From Eustoma russellianum (taxonomy: Eukaryota > Streptophyta > Magnoliopsida > Gentianales > Gentianaceae), in contig AP025046.1 of assembly GCA_036186865.1 (NCBI GenBank), forward strand, positions 31,828,937-31,892,936: a stretch of 64,000 bases of DNA, in the 5' to 3' direction. Below the pieces are notes generated by a model that saw only the letters and a program-made list of their open reading frames with translations, had not been told where the DNA came from and did no database searches. Positions 47,984-56,589 of the stretch are shown piece by piece; the stretch's first letter is position 1, and each line of letters begins with the position of its first letter. Both the position numbers and the translations under genes were made by a program.

Positions 47984-48256
47984 CAGGGTATAAAGAGTCA
48001 CGTCTGCGAAAGCAGGGTATAAAGAGCGTGATCTGTGAATCAACAGCAGGGTATAAAGTATGTTATGGGGCCGTGGACCTATCAGCACGGAAAATGAAGT
48101 ATTTTATGGGGCCGTGGACCTATCAGCACGGATATATGATATATGTAATGGGGCCGTGGACCTTTCAGCACGGATATATGTTCTATGTAATGGGGCCGTG
48201 GACCTTTCAGCACGGGTATATGATGGCTGTGGGCTGATCACCCACAGGGTATAAAG
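47984..48256 (+). promoter_or_regulatory. Repeated TATA-like boxes in Gyp-C LTR
   Basis: CAGGGTATAAAG occurs at 47984-47995, 48013-48024, 48047-48058 and 48245-48256, on either side of the tandem array. TATAAA-type words fit a plant core promoter, which would put the transcript start here and make the downstream hairpin module part of the RNA leader. This is inference; no start site is known. Confidence 0.45.
48065..48231 (+). repeat. Four 41-42 bp tandem units in Gyp-C LTR
   Basis: Units start at 48065, 48106, 48148 and 48190 with ATGGGGCCGTGGACC and contain the inverted repeat CCGTG/CACGG. Most units are 42 bp, so an open frame runs through them, but no protein family is recognised. Copy at 55631-55797. 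Confidence 0.9.
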
Positions 48257-48618
48257 TTCTGCTACGCGAAGAATATGATATGTAAAGTGATGAAATGTTT
48301 GTGAAATGGCATGCATGACATGTTTATGAAAGAAGACATATGCATGGGTGTTGTGTGTGATTTTAAAGAAGTACATGCATCATGGTACACGAAGCATAAG
48401 ACTTGACATGCAAGAAACGTGATTAGTTTATGACTTGCTTATGTGATACGTTGTTTTAATGCATGTTGGTTCTCGTATCTGTGTTCACATATGTGCTTTA
48501 TCTGTTTTGAGAAGTTCTTATTAAGATGCCATTTGCTAACCCGAGCACCTTATTTTGGGCAATGTTTTATTCACTGGTGACTCGACGTGTGTGATTCCGT
48601 AAGGTGTATAGACGGGTT

Positions 48619-48747
48619 ACTTGCTGGCGAAGTTTTCGCTAAGAACAATCATTCTGTTCCTTTTCAGGTGAGCCTGAATATGAGTTGATATTTATCGAAG
48701 ATGACGGCGAGTGGGCTCAATGGGACGATGGACAAGGGAATAGATAG
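48619..48747 (+). promoter_or_regulatory. ACTTGCTG hairpin, CAG and acidic mini-frame (Gyp-C LTR)
   Basis: ACTTGCTG at 48619-48626 is followed by GCGAA, loop GTT, TTCGC (48627-48639). Then come a pyrimidine-rich stretch ending TTTTCAG (48661-48667) and a short open frame with EPEYELIFIEDDGEWAQW that stops at 48747. The other gypsy families here have the same order of parts with different stem sequences. Confidence 0.6.
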
Positions 48748-49022
48748 ATGCTGGATTATTCTGTTTAAGTTTGGAGACTCATTGTTATTATGTTGTTCTA
48801 AAACTTCTGTTGGCTAGATGAACAAACAGTTGCTTTTATTTCCGCTGCATTTTATGGATGTTTAATGACGATGAAGGTTTAAGTTTTATGACGTTTCCGC
48901 TGGTTTTAATATCTTACCTTATGAAGAATGTACGCATGATCTGCTTGACGCTTCGTAGTTCTCGTAGTAGGCTACGGCGGGTGCACTGGTTCCGATAACG
49001 GTATCGGGCTGGGCGCTACAGG

Positions 49023-49034
49023 TGGTATCAGAGC
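49023..49034 (+). promoter_or_regulatory. Gyp-C primer binding site
   Basis: TGGTATCAGAGC, iMet-tRNA type, two bases after the LTR. The leader 49035-49299 has no other clear feature; ACCTTTTCAG at 49284-49293 just before the gag ATG looks like a splice acceptor. Confidence 0.93.
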
Positions 49035-49299
49035 CTGGTTTCAGATCTAATTCGGGAACTTAAGTTATGATCTTTTAGACTCTTAAGCTATGATTCTCCC
49101 TTAAGGTTGATCCTTAGTTATAAGTACTAATCTTATTGGTTAAGTATGATATGGGTTGGGTGTGTGCGAGCGCGTCTTATTATCTAACTTTGTATTAATA
49201 GTTGTACTACACACCTCACCTATTAGTACGCATTCGAGCCTTCAGTAATCTTTTTGTATTTACTGAATGCTAATGCAATGTCGACCTTTTCAGAGAAAT

Positions 49300-50374
49300 A
49301 TGCCTCCAAGAAGAGATAACACAGGCAACTCAGGCAATGGACAGGAGAACCAGCCCCCACAAGTTGTTTTACCCCAAGTACTCACTGATGCGCTGACGGT
49401 CATTGCACAAGGGTATGTGCAGCAGCATCAGCCTCCGCCTCCACCACCGCCACATCATAACATCAGGTTCTTTTATGGGGAGATGAGAAAGATGAGGGTG
49501 CCGGAGTTCGGTGGATGTACGGATCCTGAGGAGGCTCAGCATTGGTTGGCTGAGGTTGAGAAATGCTTCCGGTTGGTGCAAGTTCCGAATGAGATAAAAG
49601 TTGAGGTGGCCACACCCCTTTTAAGTGGCAAGGCTGGCGAATGGTGGGAAGGAATGGTGTTGAGAATGACCCCACCAATCTCATGGACACAGTTCTGTGA
49701 TGTTTTCCTGAAATATTATGTACCGGAGACGGCGATCTTGGACAAGATAAGGGCGTTTGACAGACTGGAGCAAGGAAGAATGACAGTGTCGGAGTATGCA
49801 GATTGTTTTCATGCCTTAGGTAAGTTTGCCCCTGCGATTATGTCTGATAATCGTCTTAAGATGACAAAGTTTGAGAGGGGTTTGGATTCGAGGATACAAT
49901 CGGCGATAGTGAATGCAGGGATGAAAACTTATGAGGATATGTTAGATGCGTGTTACCGTGTTGAAAGTGATTTTCGCCGAGTGGCGGCGAGAGCAGCTAG
50001 TGTTGGAGGGTCTGATAGAGGCAAGAGACCAAGGGAGGATGTGAGAGTGGGTGGAAGACCCGGACGTTGGGTCAAGATTCCGAAGAGAGGGCCAGTTGGG
50101 AATTTTCAGAGACTGCCACCCCAGAATCAAGTAGCTCAGCAGGTTATAGGAGTTTGTCCACATTGCGGCAGGAACCATGTTGGAGAGTGTAGGAAAGTAG
50201 TCGGAGCATGTTTCCGATGTGGCCAAGTGGGTCACTTGATTAAAGACTGTCCGGAGATGAAGAAGAATAACCCTGGAGAGGCGGCTCAGCAGCCGAGAGT
50301 GAAGCCTAGAGCAAATGCCCGAGTACATCTCATGACGGACACAGATGTGCAGGAGGCTACCGATGTAGTAGCAG
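49300..50374 (+). CDS. Gyp-C gag (exon 1 of gag-pol)
   Basis: Capsid/nucleocapsid part of the polyprotein, uninterrupted. Start placed at 49300 (MPPRRDNTGNSG), the usual kind of start in this clade, rather than the upstream in-frame ATG at 49267. A Gln/Pro-rich N-terminus (QPPPPPPPHHN) is followed by the capsid core (EVEKCFRLVQVPNE, LLSGKAGEWWEG, YADCFHALGKFAP, MLDACYRVESDFRR). After a basic linker come CPHCGRNHVGEC and one CCHC knuckle (CFRCGQVGHLIKDC, about 50210-50250). The open frame ends at 50385 only because it runs into the intron at 50375; the last codon is split after its first base. Confidence 0.93.
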
Positions 50375-50459
50375 GTATCCTTTAAACTAAGCTTGAATTC
50401 ATATTGAATTAAGTGTTTATGTACGTAACTTTTGTGTGTAAAACTTTATATGGCTTTAG
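50375..50459 (+). other. Putative spliceosomal intron A in Gyp-C gag-protease junction
   Basis: 85 bp, begins GTATCC and ends GGCTTTAG. Joining 50374 to 50460 gives an exact in-frame Gly codon (phase 1) and the protein word VAGAVLV, which matches VVTGAILV of Gyp-B, where no insert exists. Gyp-A has a GT-AG insert at the same site (4598-4672). The interior contains stops in the frame used before it. Confidence 0.82.
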
Positions 50460-51000
50460 GTGCGGTTTTAGTAAATAAGATGCCTGCCAATGTACTTTTC
50501 GATAGCGGCGCAAGCCATTCCTTTGTAGCGAAGAGATTCACTAAGCACTTGGGTAGTTTGCCTGAATGGTTAGAGACTCCGTATCGCGTACAAGCGGCCG
50601 GAGATCAGATTATGGTTTCATACCAGCAGTATCGAGATTGTGAGTTGGAGTTTGAAGGTTAAGCATTCTCTGCCACACTGATCCCTATTCAGATGTATGA
50701 CTTTGACGTTATATTAGGAATGGACTGGTTGGCTAAGAATCACGCCAATATTGATTGTCGGTTGAAGCAAGTGACAATAAAGAATGCTAAGATGGAGGAG
50801 GTAATATTTCAAGGAGATGCAGAACGAAGGAAAGTTCCCAAGAAGGTATATGTGTCTGTCGCACAAGCACGGAAAGCATTAAGGAAGGGTGCTGAGGGAT
50901 TCTTAGTATATGCCATGGATGTTACTCAGGAGGTGCCATCTATGGAGCAAATTCGAGTGGTCAATGAATTTCCTGACGTGTTTCCGGAAGATTTACCAGG
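50460..51000 (+). CDS. Gyp-C aspartic protease
   Basis: Starts after intron A (AVLVNKMPANVL), with the intact active site FDSGASHSFVAKRF, then WLETPYRVQAAG. An in-frame TAA at 50660-50662 follows LEFEG; the frame then continues in the same register (AFSATLIPIQMYDFDVILGMDWLAKNH). This TAA is a base substitution, probably from a Gln codon, and is not explained by homopolymer length errors. If real, it would leave only gag plus half of protease, unless read through. The linker to RT (EGFLVYAMDVTQE) completes the segment. Confidence 0.85.
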
Positions 51001-52277
51001 AGTACCGCCTCCGAGAGAAGTTGAGTTTGAAATTAACTTGATTCCCGGAACAGAACCTATTTCCAAAGCTCCTTATAGAATGGCTCCGGCGGAACTAAGA
51101 GAGTTGAAGGAACAACTGCAGGAGTTACTAGACAAGAAGTTTATCCGCCCTAGTGTATCGCCATGGGGAGCACCCGTTTTGTTTGTAAGAAAAAGGATGG
51201 TAGCATGAGGCTTTGTATTGATTATAGGGAGTTGAATAAAGTTACTATCAAAAATAAGTATCCCCTTCCGCGAATCGAAGATTTATTTGACCAACTCAAG
51301 GGTGCCAAGATCTTTTCGAAAATTGATCTTCGATCAGGATATCATCAGCTGCGAGTGAAGGCCGAGGACATCGCAAAGACAGCTTTCCGCACGAGGTATG
51401 GCCACTATGAATTTTTGGTGATGCCGTTTGGATTGACAAATGCCCCTGCGGCTTTTATGGATCTTATGAATACCGTCTTTCGAGAACAGTTGGACAAGTT
51501 TGTTGTGGTATTCATAGATGATATTCTTGTGTATTCTCCTGACGAGCAAACTCACACTGAGCATTTGAGAACCGTACTAGGCATTTTGAGGCAAAAACAA
51601 CTTTATGCAAAGTTTAGCAAGTGTGAGTTTTGGTTAAGAAGTGTAGCTTTCCTGGGTCATGTGATATCAGAAGAGGGGATTGCTGTTGACCCGAAGAAGG
51701 TGGAAGCTATAACTGAATGGCCTAGACCTACCAATGTCACCGAAGTGCGAAGTTTCTTGGGTCTAGCGGGTTACTACAGAAAATTCGTTGAGGGATTTTC
51801 GAGGATTGCCGTGCCTCTCAGTCGCCTTACTCAAAAGAAGTCCAAGTTTGGGTGGACGGCTGAATGCGAGCGAAGTTTCACGGAGCTTAAGAAGAGATTA
51901 ACGACAGCTCCAGTTTTAGCTCAACCCTCTGGAACGGATGGATTTGTGATTTATAGTGATGCGTCAAAGAACGGGTTAGGTACGTAAATTATAGTATAAG
52001 GTTATGATCTTATATATATCCATTAAGTTTAGACTAACACCTTATTTGTAGGTTGTGTTTTAATGCAAAACGAACGAGTCATCGCGTATGCCTCAAGACA
52101 GCTAAAGCCTTATGAACAAAACTATCCCACACATGATCTTGAACTTGCCGCGGTTGTGTTCGCCTTGAAGATTTGGCGGCATTATTTGTATGGAGAGAAG
52201 TGCGCGGTATTCACAGATCATAAGAGCCTAAAGTATTTGTTCTCGCAGAAGGAATTGAATATGAGGCACGGAGATGG
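51001..52277 (+). CDS. Gyp-C reverse transcriptase and RNase H
   Basis: RT copies the RNA into DNA; RNase H removes the RNA strand. Words in order: INLIPGTEPISKAPYRMAP, PSVSPWGAPVLFV, then a one-base loss in an A run (about 51185-51192) shifts into the frame 51163-51987: MRLCIDYRELNK, FSKIDLRSGYHQLR, FGLTNAPAAFMDLMN, catalytic FIDD in VVVFIDDILVYSPD, CEFWLRSVAFLGHVI. RNase H begins at about 51930 (VIYSDASKNGLG), is interrupted by intron B, and continues CVLMQNERVIAYASRQLKP, FTDHKSLKYLFSQ. A second one-base loss near 52266 (AA to A, in MRQRRW) shifts into the integrase frame. There is no insert at the intron C site. Confidence 0.9.
51980..52051 (+). other. Putative spliceosomal intron B in Gyp-C RNase H
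   Basis: 72 bp, begins GTACGTAAATT and ends TTATTTGTAG. A CTAAC branch-point-like word lies about 20 bases before the 3' end. Joining 51979 to 52052 restores an exact Gly codon (phase 1) and the conserved RNase H word NGLGCVLMQ, which is continuous in Gyp-A (NGMGCVLMQ) and Gyp-B. The insert has in-frame stops. Confidence 0.85.
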
Positions 52278-53897
52278 TTGGAGTTGCTAAAAGACTACGA
52301 CCTAACTATTCATTATCACCCGGGAAAGGCTAACAAGGTAGCCGACGCCTTAAGTAGGAAGTCCAGCCATGCACGACAATCACCACTGGAAAGAGAGATG
52401 GAGGAGTTTGGTTTAGATTTGATCGAATCCACGGTGAATGTTTTGACAGCCTTGACTATCACCCCGAGTTTGATTGATCGGATAAAAGAGGCACAAAAGA
52501 GAGATAAGGCTTTAAGTGAGATAATGGAAAGGGTGAAACATAGTCAAGTTGAAGGATTTCGGACTAAGGAGGATGGGAGCTTATGGTTCAGGGAGAGATT
52601 ATGCGTTCCGGATGTTGACGAACTTAGGAAAGAAGTTTTGCAAGAAGCTCATAATTCAAGGTTATCGATACACCCCGGTAGCACCAAGATGTATAGAGAT
52701 CTCAAGCGTTACTATTGGTGGTCTGGGATGAAAAGACATATTGCGGAATTCATAGAGAGGTGTTTAGTGTGTCAACAAGTCAAAGCGGAACACCAGCGGC
52801 CCGGTGGATTGTTGATGCCGTTGGAAATTCCGGAATGGAAATGGGAACATGTCACAATGGATTTTGTAGCCGGATTACCAAAGACAAGAAGTGGATGTGA
52901 CATGATTTGGGTTATCGTGGACCGTTTAACAAAGTCTGCCCATTTCCTACCCGTTTCAAGTGAGACACCTCTCGACAAACTAGTGAATGTGTATATGGAG
53001 AACATAGTGAGCTTACATGGTGTTCCGGTAAGTATAGTATCCGACCGAGACTCACGGTTCACATCTAAGTTTTGGACAGCATTTCAAGAAGCCATGGGTA
53101 CAGAATTAAGGTTGAGTACGGCATATCATCCCCAAACTGATGGACAGTCCGAGCGGACAATTCAAACCTTGGAAGATATGCTAAGAGCTTGCGTGCTGGA
53201 TTTCAAAGGGAGTTGGGATGGAATGGTAAAGCTGATGGAGTTTTCTTATAACAATAGTTACCACAGCGCAATTGATATGGCTCCTTTTGAGGCTTTGTAT
53301 GGAAGGAAATGTAGGTCCCCGGTTTATTGGGACGAAGTGGGCGTGAGGACCATCACGGGACCTGAGCTATTGGAGAAAACGTTAGAGAAGGTGAAGGTCA
53401 TTCGGGAAAGACTCAAGACGGCTCAGGACCGTAGCAAGAGTTGGGCAGATTCCAAACGACGACCATTGGATTTTGATGTGGGTGATAAAGTTTATTTGAA
53501 GGTATCACCTACGAAGGGCGTCATGAGGTTTGGAGTAAAAGGCAAGCTAAGCCCTCGTTTCATTGGTCCCTATGAAATACTTGAGAAGGTAGGAGCCTTG
53601 GCATATAGGTTGGCATTACCTCCGGTGTTGGCGCAAGTTCACAATGTATTCCATGTGTCACAATTGAGAAAGTACGTGGCGGATCCGAGTCATGTACTTG
53701 AAGCTCAACCTTTGGAACTCAAGGACGATGTTACATATGAGGAAGTACCCGTGAAAATTGTGGATCGAAAGGATCAAGTGTTGAGGAAGCGAGTGATCCC
53801 GTATGTAAAGGTTCAATGGAGCAATCACACGGAACGTGAAGCCACTTGGGAGCTCGAAGAACAAATGCGGGAGAAGTATCCTCAGCTCTTCAACTAA
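52278..53897 (+). CDS. Gyp-C integrase and chromodomain (539 aa, open)
   Basis: One open frame. The first ~30 residues are the RNase H tail (YHPGKANKVADALSRK). Integrase: zinc region HNSRLSIHPGSTK and CLVCQQ (about residues 135-175); catalytic Asp in MDFVAGLPKTRSG, Asp in VSDRDSRFTSKFW, Glu in DGQSERTIQTLEDM; then the GPY/F motif LSPRFIGPYEILEKVG. The C-terminal chromodomain (about residues 480-539) has VTYEEVPVKIVDRK, VKVQWSNHTEREATWE and ends YPQLFN. In chromoviruses this domain steers integration to marked chromatin. The ATG at 52278 is not a natural start; the protein is the end of the polyprotein. Confidence 0.92.
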   Translation: MELLKDYDLTIHYHPGKANKVADALSRKSSHARQSPLEREMEEFGLDLIESTVNVLTALTITPSLIDRIKEAQKRDKALSEIMERVKHSQVEGFRTKEDGSLWFRERLCVPDVDELRKEVLQEAHNSRLSIHPGSTKMYRDLKRYYWWSGMKRHIAEFIERCLVCQQVKAEHQRPGGLLMPLEIPEWKWEHVTMDFVAGLPKTRSGCDMIWVIVDRLTKSAHFLPVSSETPLDKLVNVYMENIVSLHGVPVSIVSDRDSRFTSKFWTAFQEAMGTELRLSTAYHPQTDGQSERTIQTLEDMLRACVLDFKGSWDGMVKLMEFSYNNSYHSAIDMAPFEALYGRKCRSPVYWDEVGVRTITGPELLEKTLEKVKVIRERLKTAQDRSKSWADSKRRPLDFDVGDKVYLKVSPTKGVMRFGVKGKLSPRFIGPYEILEKVGALAYRLALPPVLAQVHNVFHVSQLRKYVADPSHVLEAQPLELKDDVTYEEVPVKIVDRKDQVLRKRVIPYVKVQWSNHTEREATWELEEQMREKYPQLFN

Positions 53898-53904
53898 GGT
53901 ACGT

Positions 53905-53942
53905 AAGTTTCGAGGACGAAACTTTTTGTAAGGGGGGTGGAA
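53905..53942 (+). promoter_or_regulatory. Gyp-C hairpin and polypurine tract
   Basis: A perfect 8-base inverted repeat AAGTTTCG/CGAAACTT with loop AGGA (53905-53924), then AAGGGGGGTGGAA up to 53942, directly before the 3' LTR. Confidence 0.9.
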
Positions 53943-56589
53943 TGTTACACCCCGTGACTTTTAAGCACGACTTTCAACACTCTAGGTCAACCTTAAGTGC
54001 AACTTAATTAATTATGTAGTTTACGAGACTTAGTTGCACAAAACATAGAAGAACAAAAGAAAGGGGTTAAAAGTAGAATTAAAAGAAACTAAGGGTAATT
54101 ACTTAAAAGGTCCCTACTAGGAGTTAAGGGAGTTACACCACACTTTGGTATAACTCCCCATTGGCCATAAGGGGGGGGACGGTTTTAACATCACAGAGAG
54201 AAGGAGAGAAAAAAATCTGCAGGAGGAAAAGAGAAAGAGAAAGGAGAGGAAGAAGAAGAGAGAAGAAGGAAAAGGAAGGGAGAAGACCAAACTAGGTGCA
54301 ATCTTCACCGAAATTCTGCAGTAAAACCGTAAGAATAACTAGAAACCAAGGCAAGTAATCTTTCTATACGCTTTATGCAAATTTTATACCGTTGGCCCTA
54401 TGTTCTTACAAAGAGAAAATATGAATCACACATTAGTATTCTTGTCTTGTCTATCATACATGCTTGTTATATGTAAGTCTTGTTGCTAATTGCGTAAAGA
54501 CTTGTTCTTTGGGCCAAATTTCTGGAAAAGTTGTGCAGTACTTGTTGTTAGTCAACCATGCCCATGATAGTATATATGTTGATGTGTTTCTTGCCTTGCT
54601 CTACTCTTGTGTTGATTGTATACACTTAGATGTCGAGAGTAAGTGCAGGAAATTGAGGGATGAGTGATGATATTGTTGTAGTCTTGTTGGTTGGGTATTG
54701 TTGATGATAACTCTTGAAGGTGGTGAATGAATGAAGATTTAGTGTGGATCTTGTTAGACATTCAATAAGTGTCAATTCATGATTAGATGTATGTTAAGTG
54801 TGATGAATCTAGTTGTTAAGATGGATCTTTAAGTGTTGAATCTGGAAGGGTTGAAGAAGAAAGGAGTTGGGTGGAAGTTACTGCAGAAAAACTGCAGTTT
54901 GGCATCGTCAGAACACTTCGAACGCCTACATGAGGCGCTTCATGTCACTATAGGCGCTTCATGTAGCGTTCCAAGTGTCCTGGAGCTTTCCCGTACAGAA
55001 AAACTGCAATTTAGAACCGTCAGAACACTTCGAACGCCTACATGAGGCGCTTCATGTCACATTAGGCGCTTCATGTGGTGTTCAATGTGTCCTGAATCAT
55101 CCCCGAACACTTCGAACGCCTACATGAGGCGCTTCATGTCCCCATTAGGCGCTTCAAGTGGTGTTCCAAGTGTTCTGGAAGTCTTTTTGACCCTATAAGC
55201 ACCCTATGTAAGTGTAGTAACTTTATACACTTCTTTTGAACATAAAATGCAAGGGTATTTGAGGTATATTTGAGGTGTGGATGGTAAGTTGATCAAGTTA
55301 GAATAAGATTGAATCTTGAGTGAGTTTGTGACAAGAATGGGCTTGGAATAACACGACCATAGAGTGTGTGAGGTGCAAGGCCGTATGCTTGATAGGCATG
55401 ATGTATGTGTGTGTGTTACATGTTGATATGAAGCTATTTGTGCATCCTGCATCATGACATGGGCACTTGCATTTGATTTGAGATATGTTTTGCAAAAGAA
55501 CAAGAAAGGTTTAAAGTTTTCGAAAGACAAAATGGCTGCTGGTTGATCACAGGGTATAAAGAGTCACGTCTGCGAAAGCAGGGTATAAAGAGCGTGATCT
55601 GTGAATCAACAGCAGGGTATAAAGTATGTTATGGGGCCGTGGACCTATCAGCACGGAAAATGAAGTATTTTATGGGGCCGTGGACCTATCAGCACGGATA
55701 TATGATATATGTAATGGGGCCGTGGACCTTTCAGCACGGATATATGTTCTATGTAATGGGGCCGTGGACCTTTCAGCACGGGTATATGATGGCTGTGGGC
55801 TGATCACCCACAGGGTATAAAGTTCTGCTACGCGAAGAATATGATATGTAAAGTGATGAAATGTTTTGTGAAATGGCATGCATGACATGTTTATGAAAGA
55901 AGACATATGCATGGGTGTTGTGTGTGATTTTAAAGAAGTACATGCATCATGGTACACGAAGCATAAGACTTGACATGCAAGAAACGTGATTAGTTTATGA
56001 CTTGCTTATGTGATACGTTGTTTTAATGCATGTTGGTTCTCGTATCTGTGTTCACATATGTGCTTTATCTGTTTTGAGAAGTTCTTATTAAGATGCCATT
56101 TGCTAACCCGAGCACCTTATTTTGGGCAATGTTTTATTCACTGGTGACTCGACGTGTGTGATTCCGTAAGGTGTATAGACGGGTTACTTGCTGGCGAAGT
56201 TTTCGCTAAGAACAATCATTCTGTTCCTTTTCAGGTGAGCCTGAATATGAGTTGATATTTATCGAAGATGACGGCGAGTGGGCTCAATGGGACGATGGAC
56301 AAGGGAATAGATAGATGCTGGATTATTCTGTTTAAGTTTGGAGACTCATTGTTATTATGTTGTTCTAAAACTTCTGTTGGCTAGATGAACAAACAGTTTG
56401 CTTTTATTTCCGCTGCATTTTATGGATGTTTAATGACGATGAAGGTTTAAGTTTTATGACGTTTCCGCTGGTTTTAATATCTTACCTTATGAAGAATGTA
56501 CGCATGATCTGCTTGACGCTTCGTAGTTCTCGTAGTAGGCTACGGCGGGTGCACTGGTTCCGATAACGGTATCGGGCTGGGGCGCTACA
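53943..56589 (+). repeat. Gyp-C 3' LTR (2647 bp)
   Basis: Same contents as the 5' LTR: the threefold unit at 54909-55179, the 42-bp array at 55631-55797 and the ACTTGCTG hairpin at 56186-56206. I counted about twenty single-base length differences from the 5' LTR, all or nearly all in homopolymers, and no substitution. No gene. Confidence 0.96.

Larger units (their letters stand above)
46369..49020 (+). repeat. Gyp-C 5' LTR (2652 bp)
   Basis: TGTTACACCCC to GGGCGCTACA. Contents: an A/G-rich tract (46620-46730); three copies of an 85-113 bp unit with CGCCT/AGGCG hairpins (47340-47611); CAGGGTATAAAG boxes at 47984, 48013, 48047 and 48245; four 41-42 bp tandem units (48065-48231) each with a CCGTG/CACGG hairpin; ACTTGCTG plus GCGAA/TTCGC hairpin (48619-48639); an acidic mini-frame (48671-48747); and paired hairpins before the 3' edge (48955-49010). 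Confidence 0.96.
46369..56589 (+). mobile_element. Gyp-C: complete, very young Ty3/gypsy chromovirus
   Basis: A 10.2-kb plus-strand element with perfect CTCTC duplications (46364-46368 and 56590-56594) in the interior of Gyp-D. The LTRs are 2652 and 2647 bp and differ, by my reading, only in single-base homopolymer length changes. Iditic order: iMet primer site, gag, PR, RT, RH, INT, chromodomain, hairpin, polypurine tract. Gag-pol is interrupted by two GT-AG introns, one in-frame TAA in protease and two one-base deletions in homopolymers. It is more distant from Gyp-A and Gyp-B than those are from each other. Confidence 0.96.

Noticed and set aside
48065..48231. CRISPR-like regular repeats
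   Set aside because: Units are contiguous 42-bp tandem copies with no unique spacers, inside a plant LTR.
50660..50662. TAA in Gyp-C protease as a programmed readthrough site
   Set aside because: It is in the middle of the protease fold rather than at a gag-pol border, and Gyp-A has sense codons there; a plain nonsense change is simpler.
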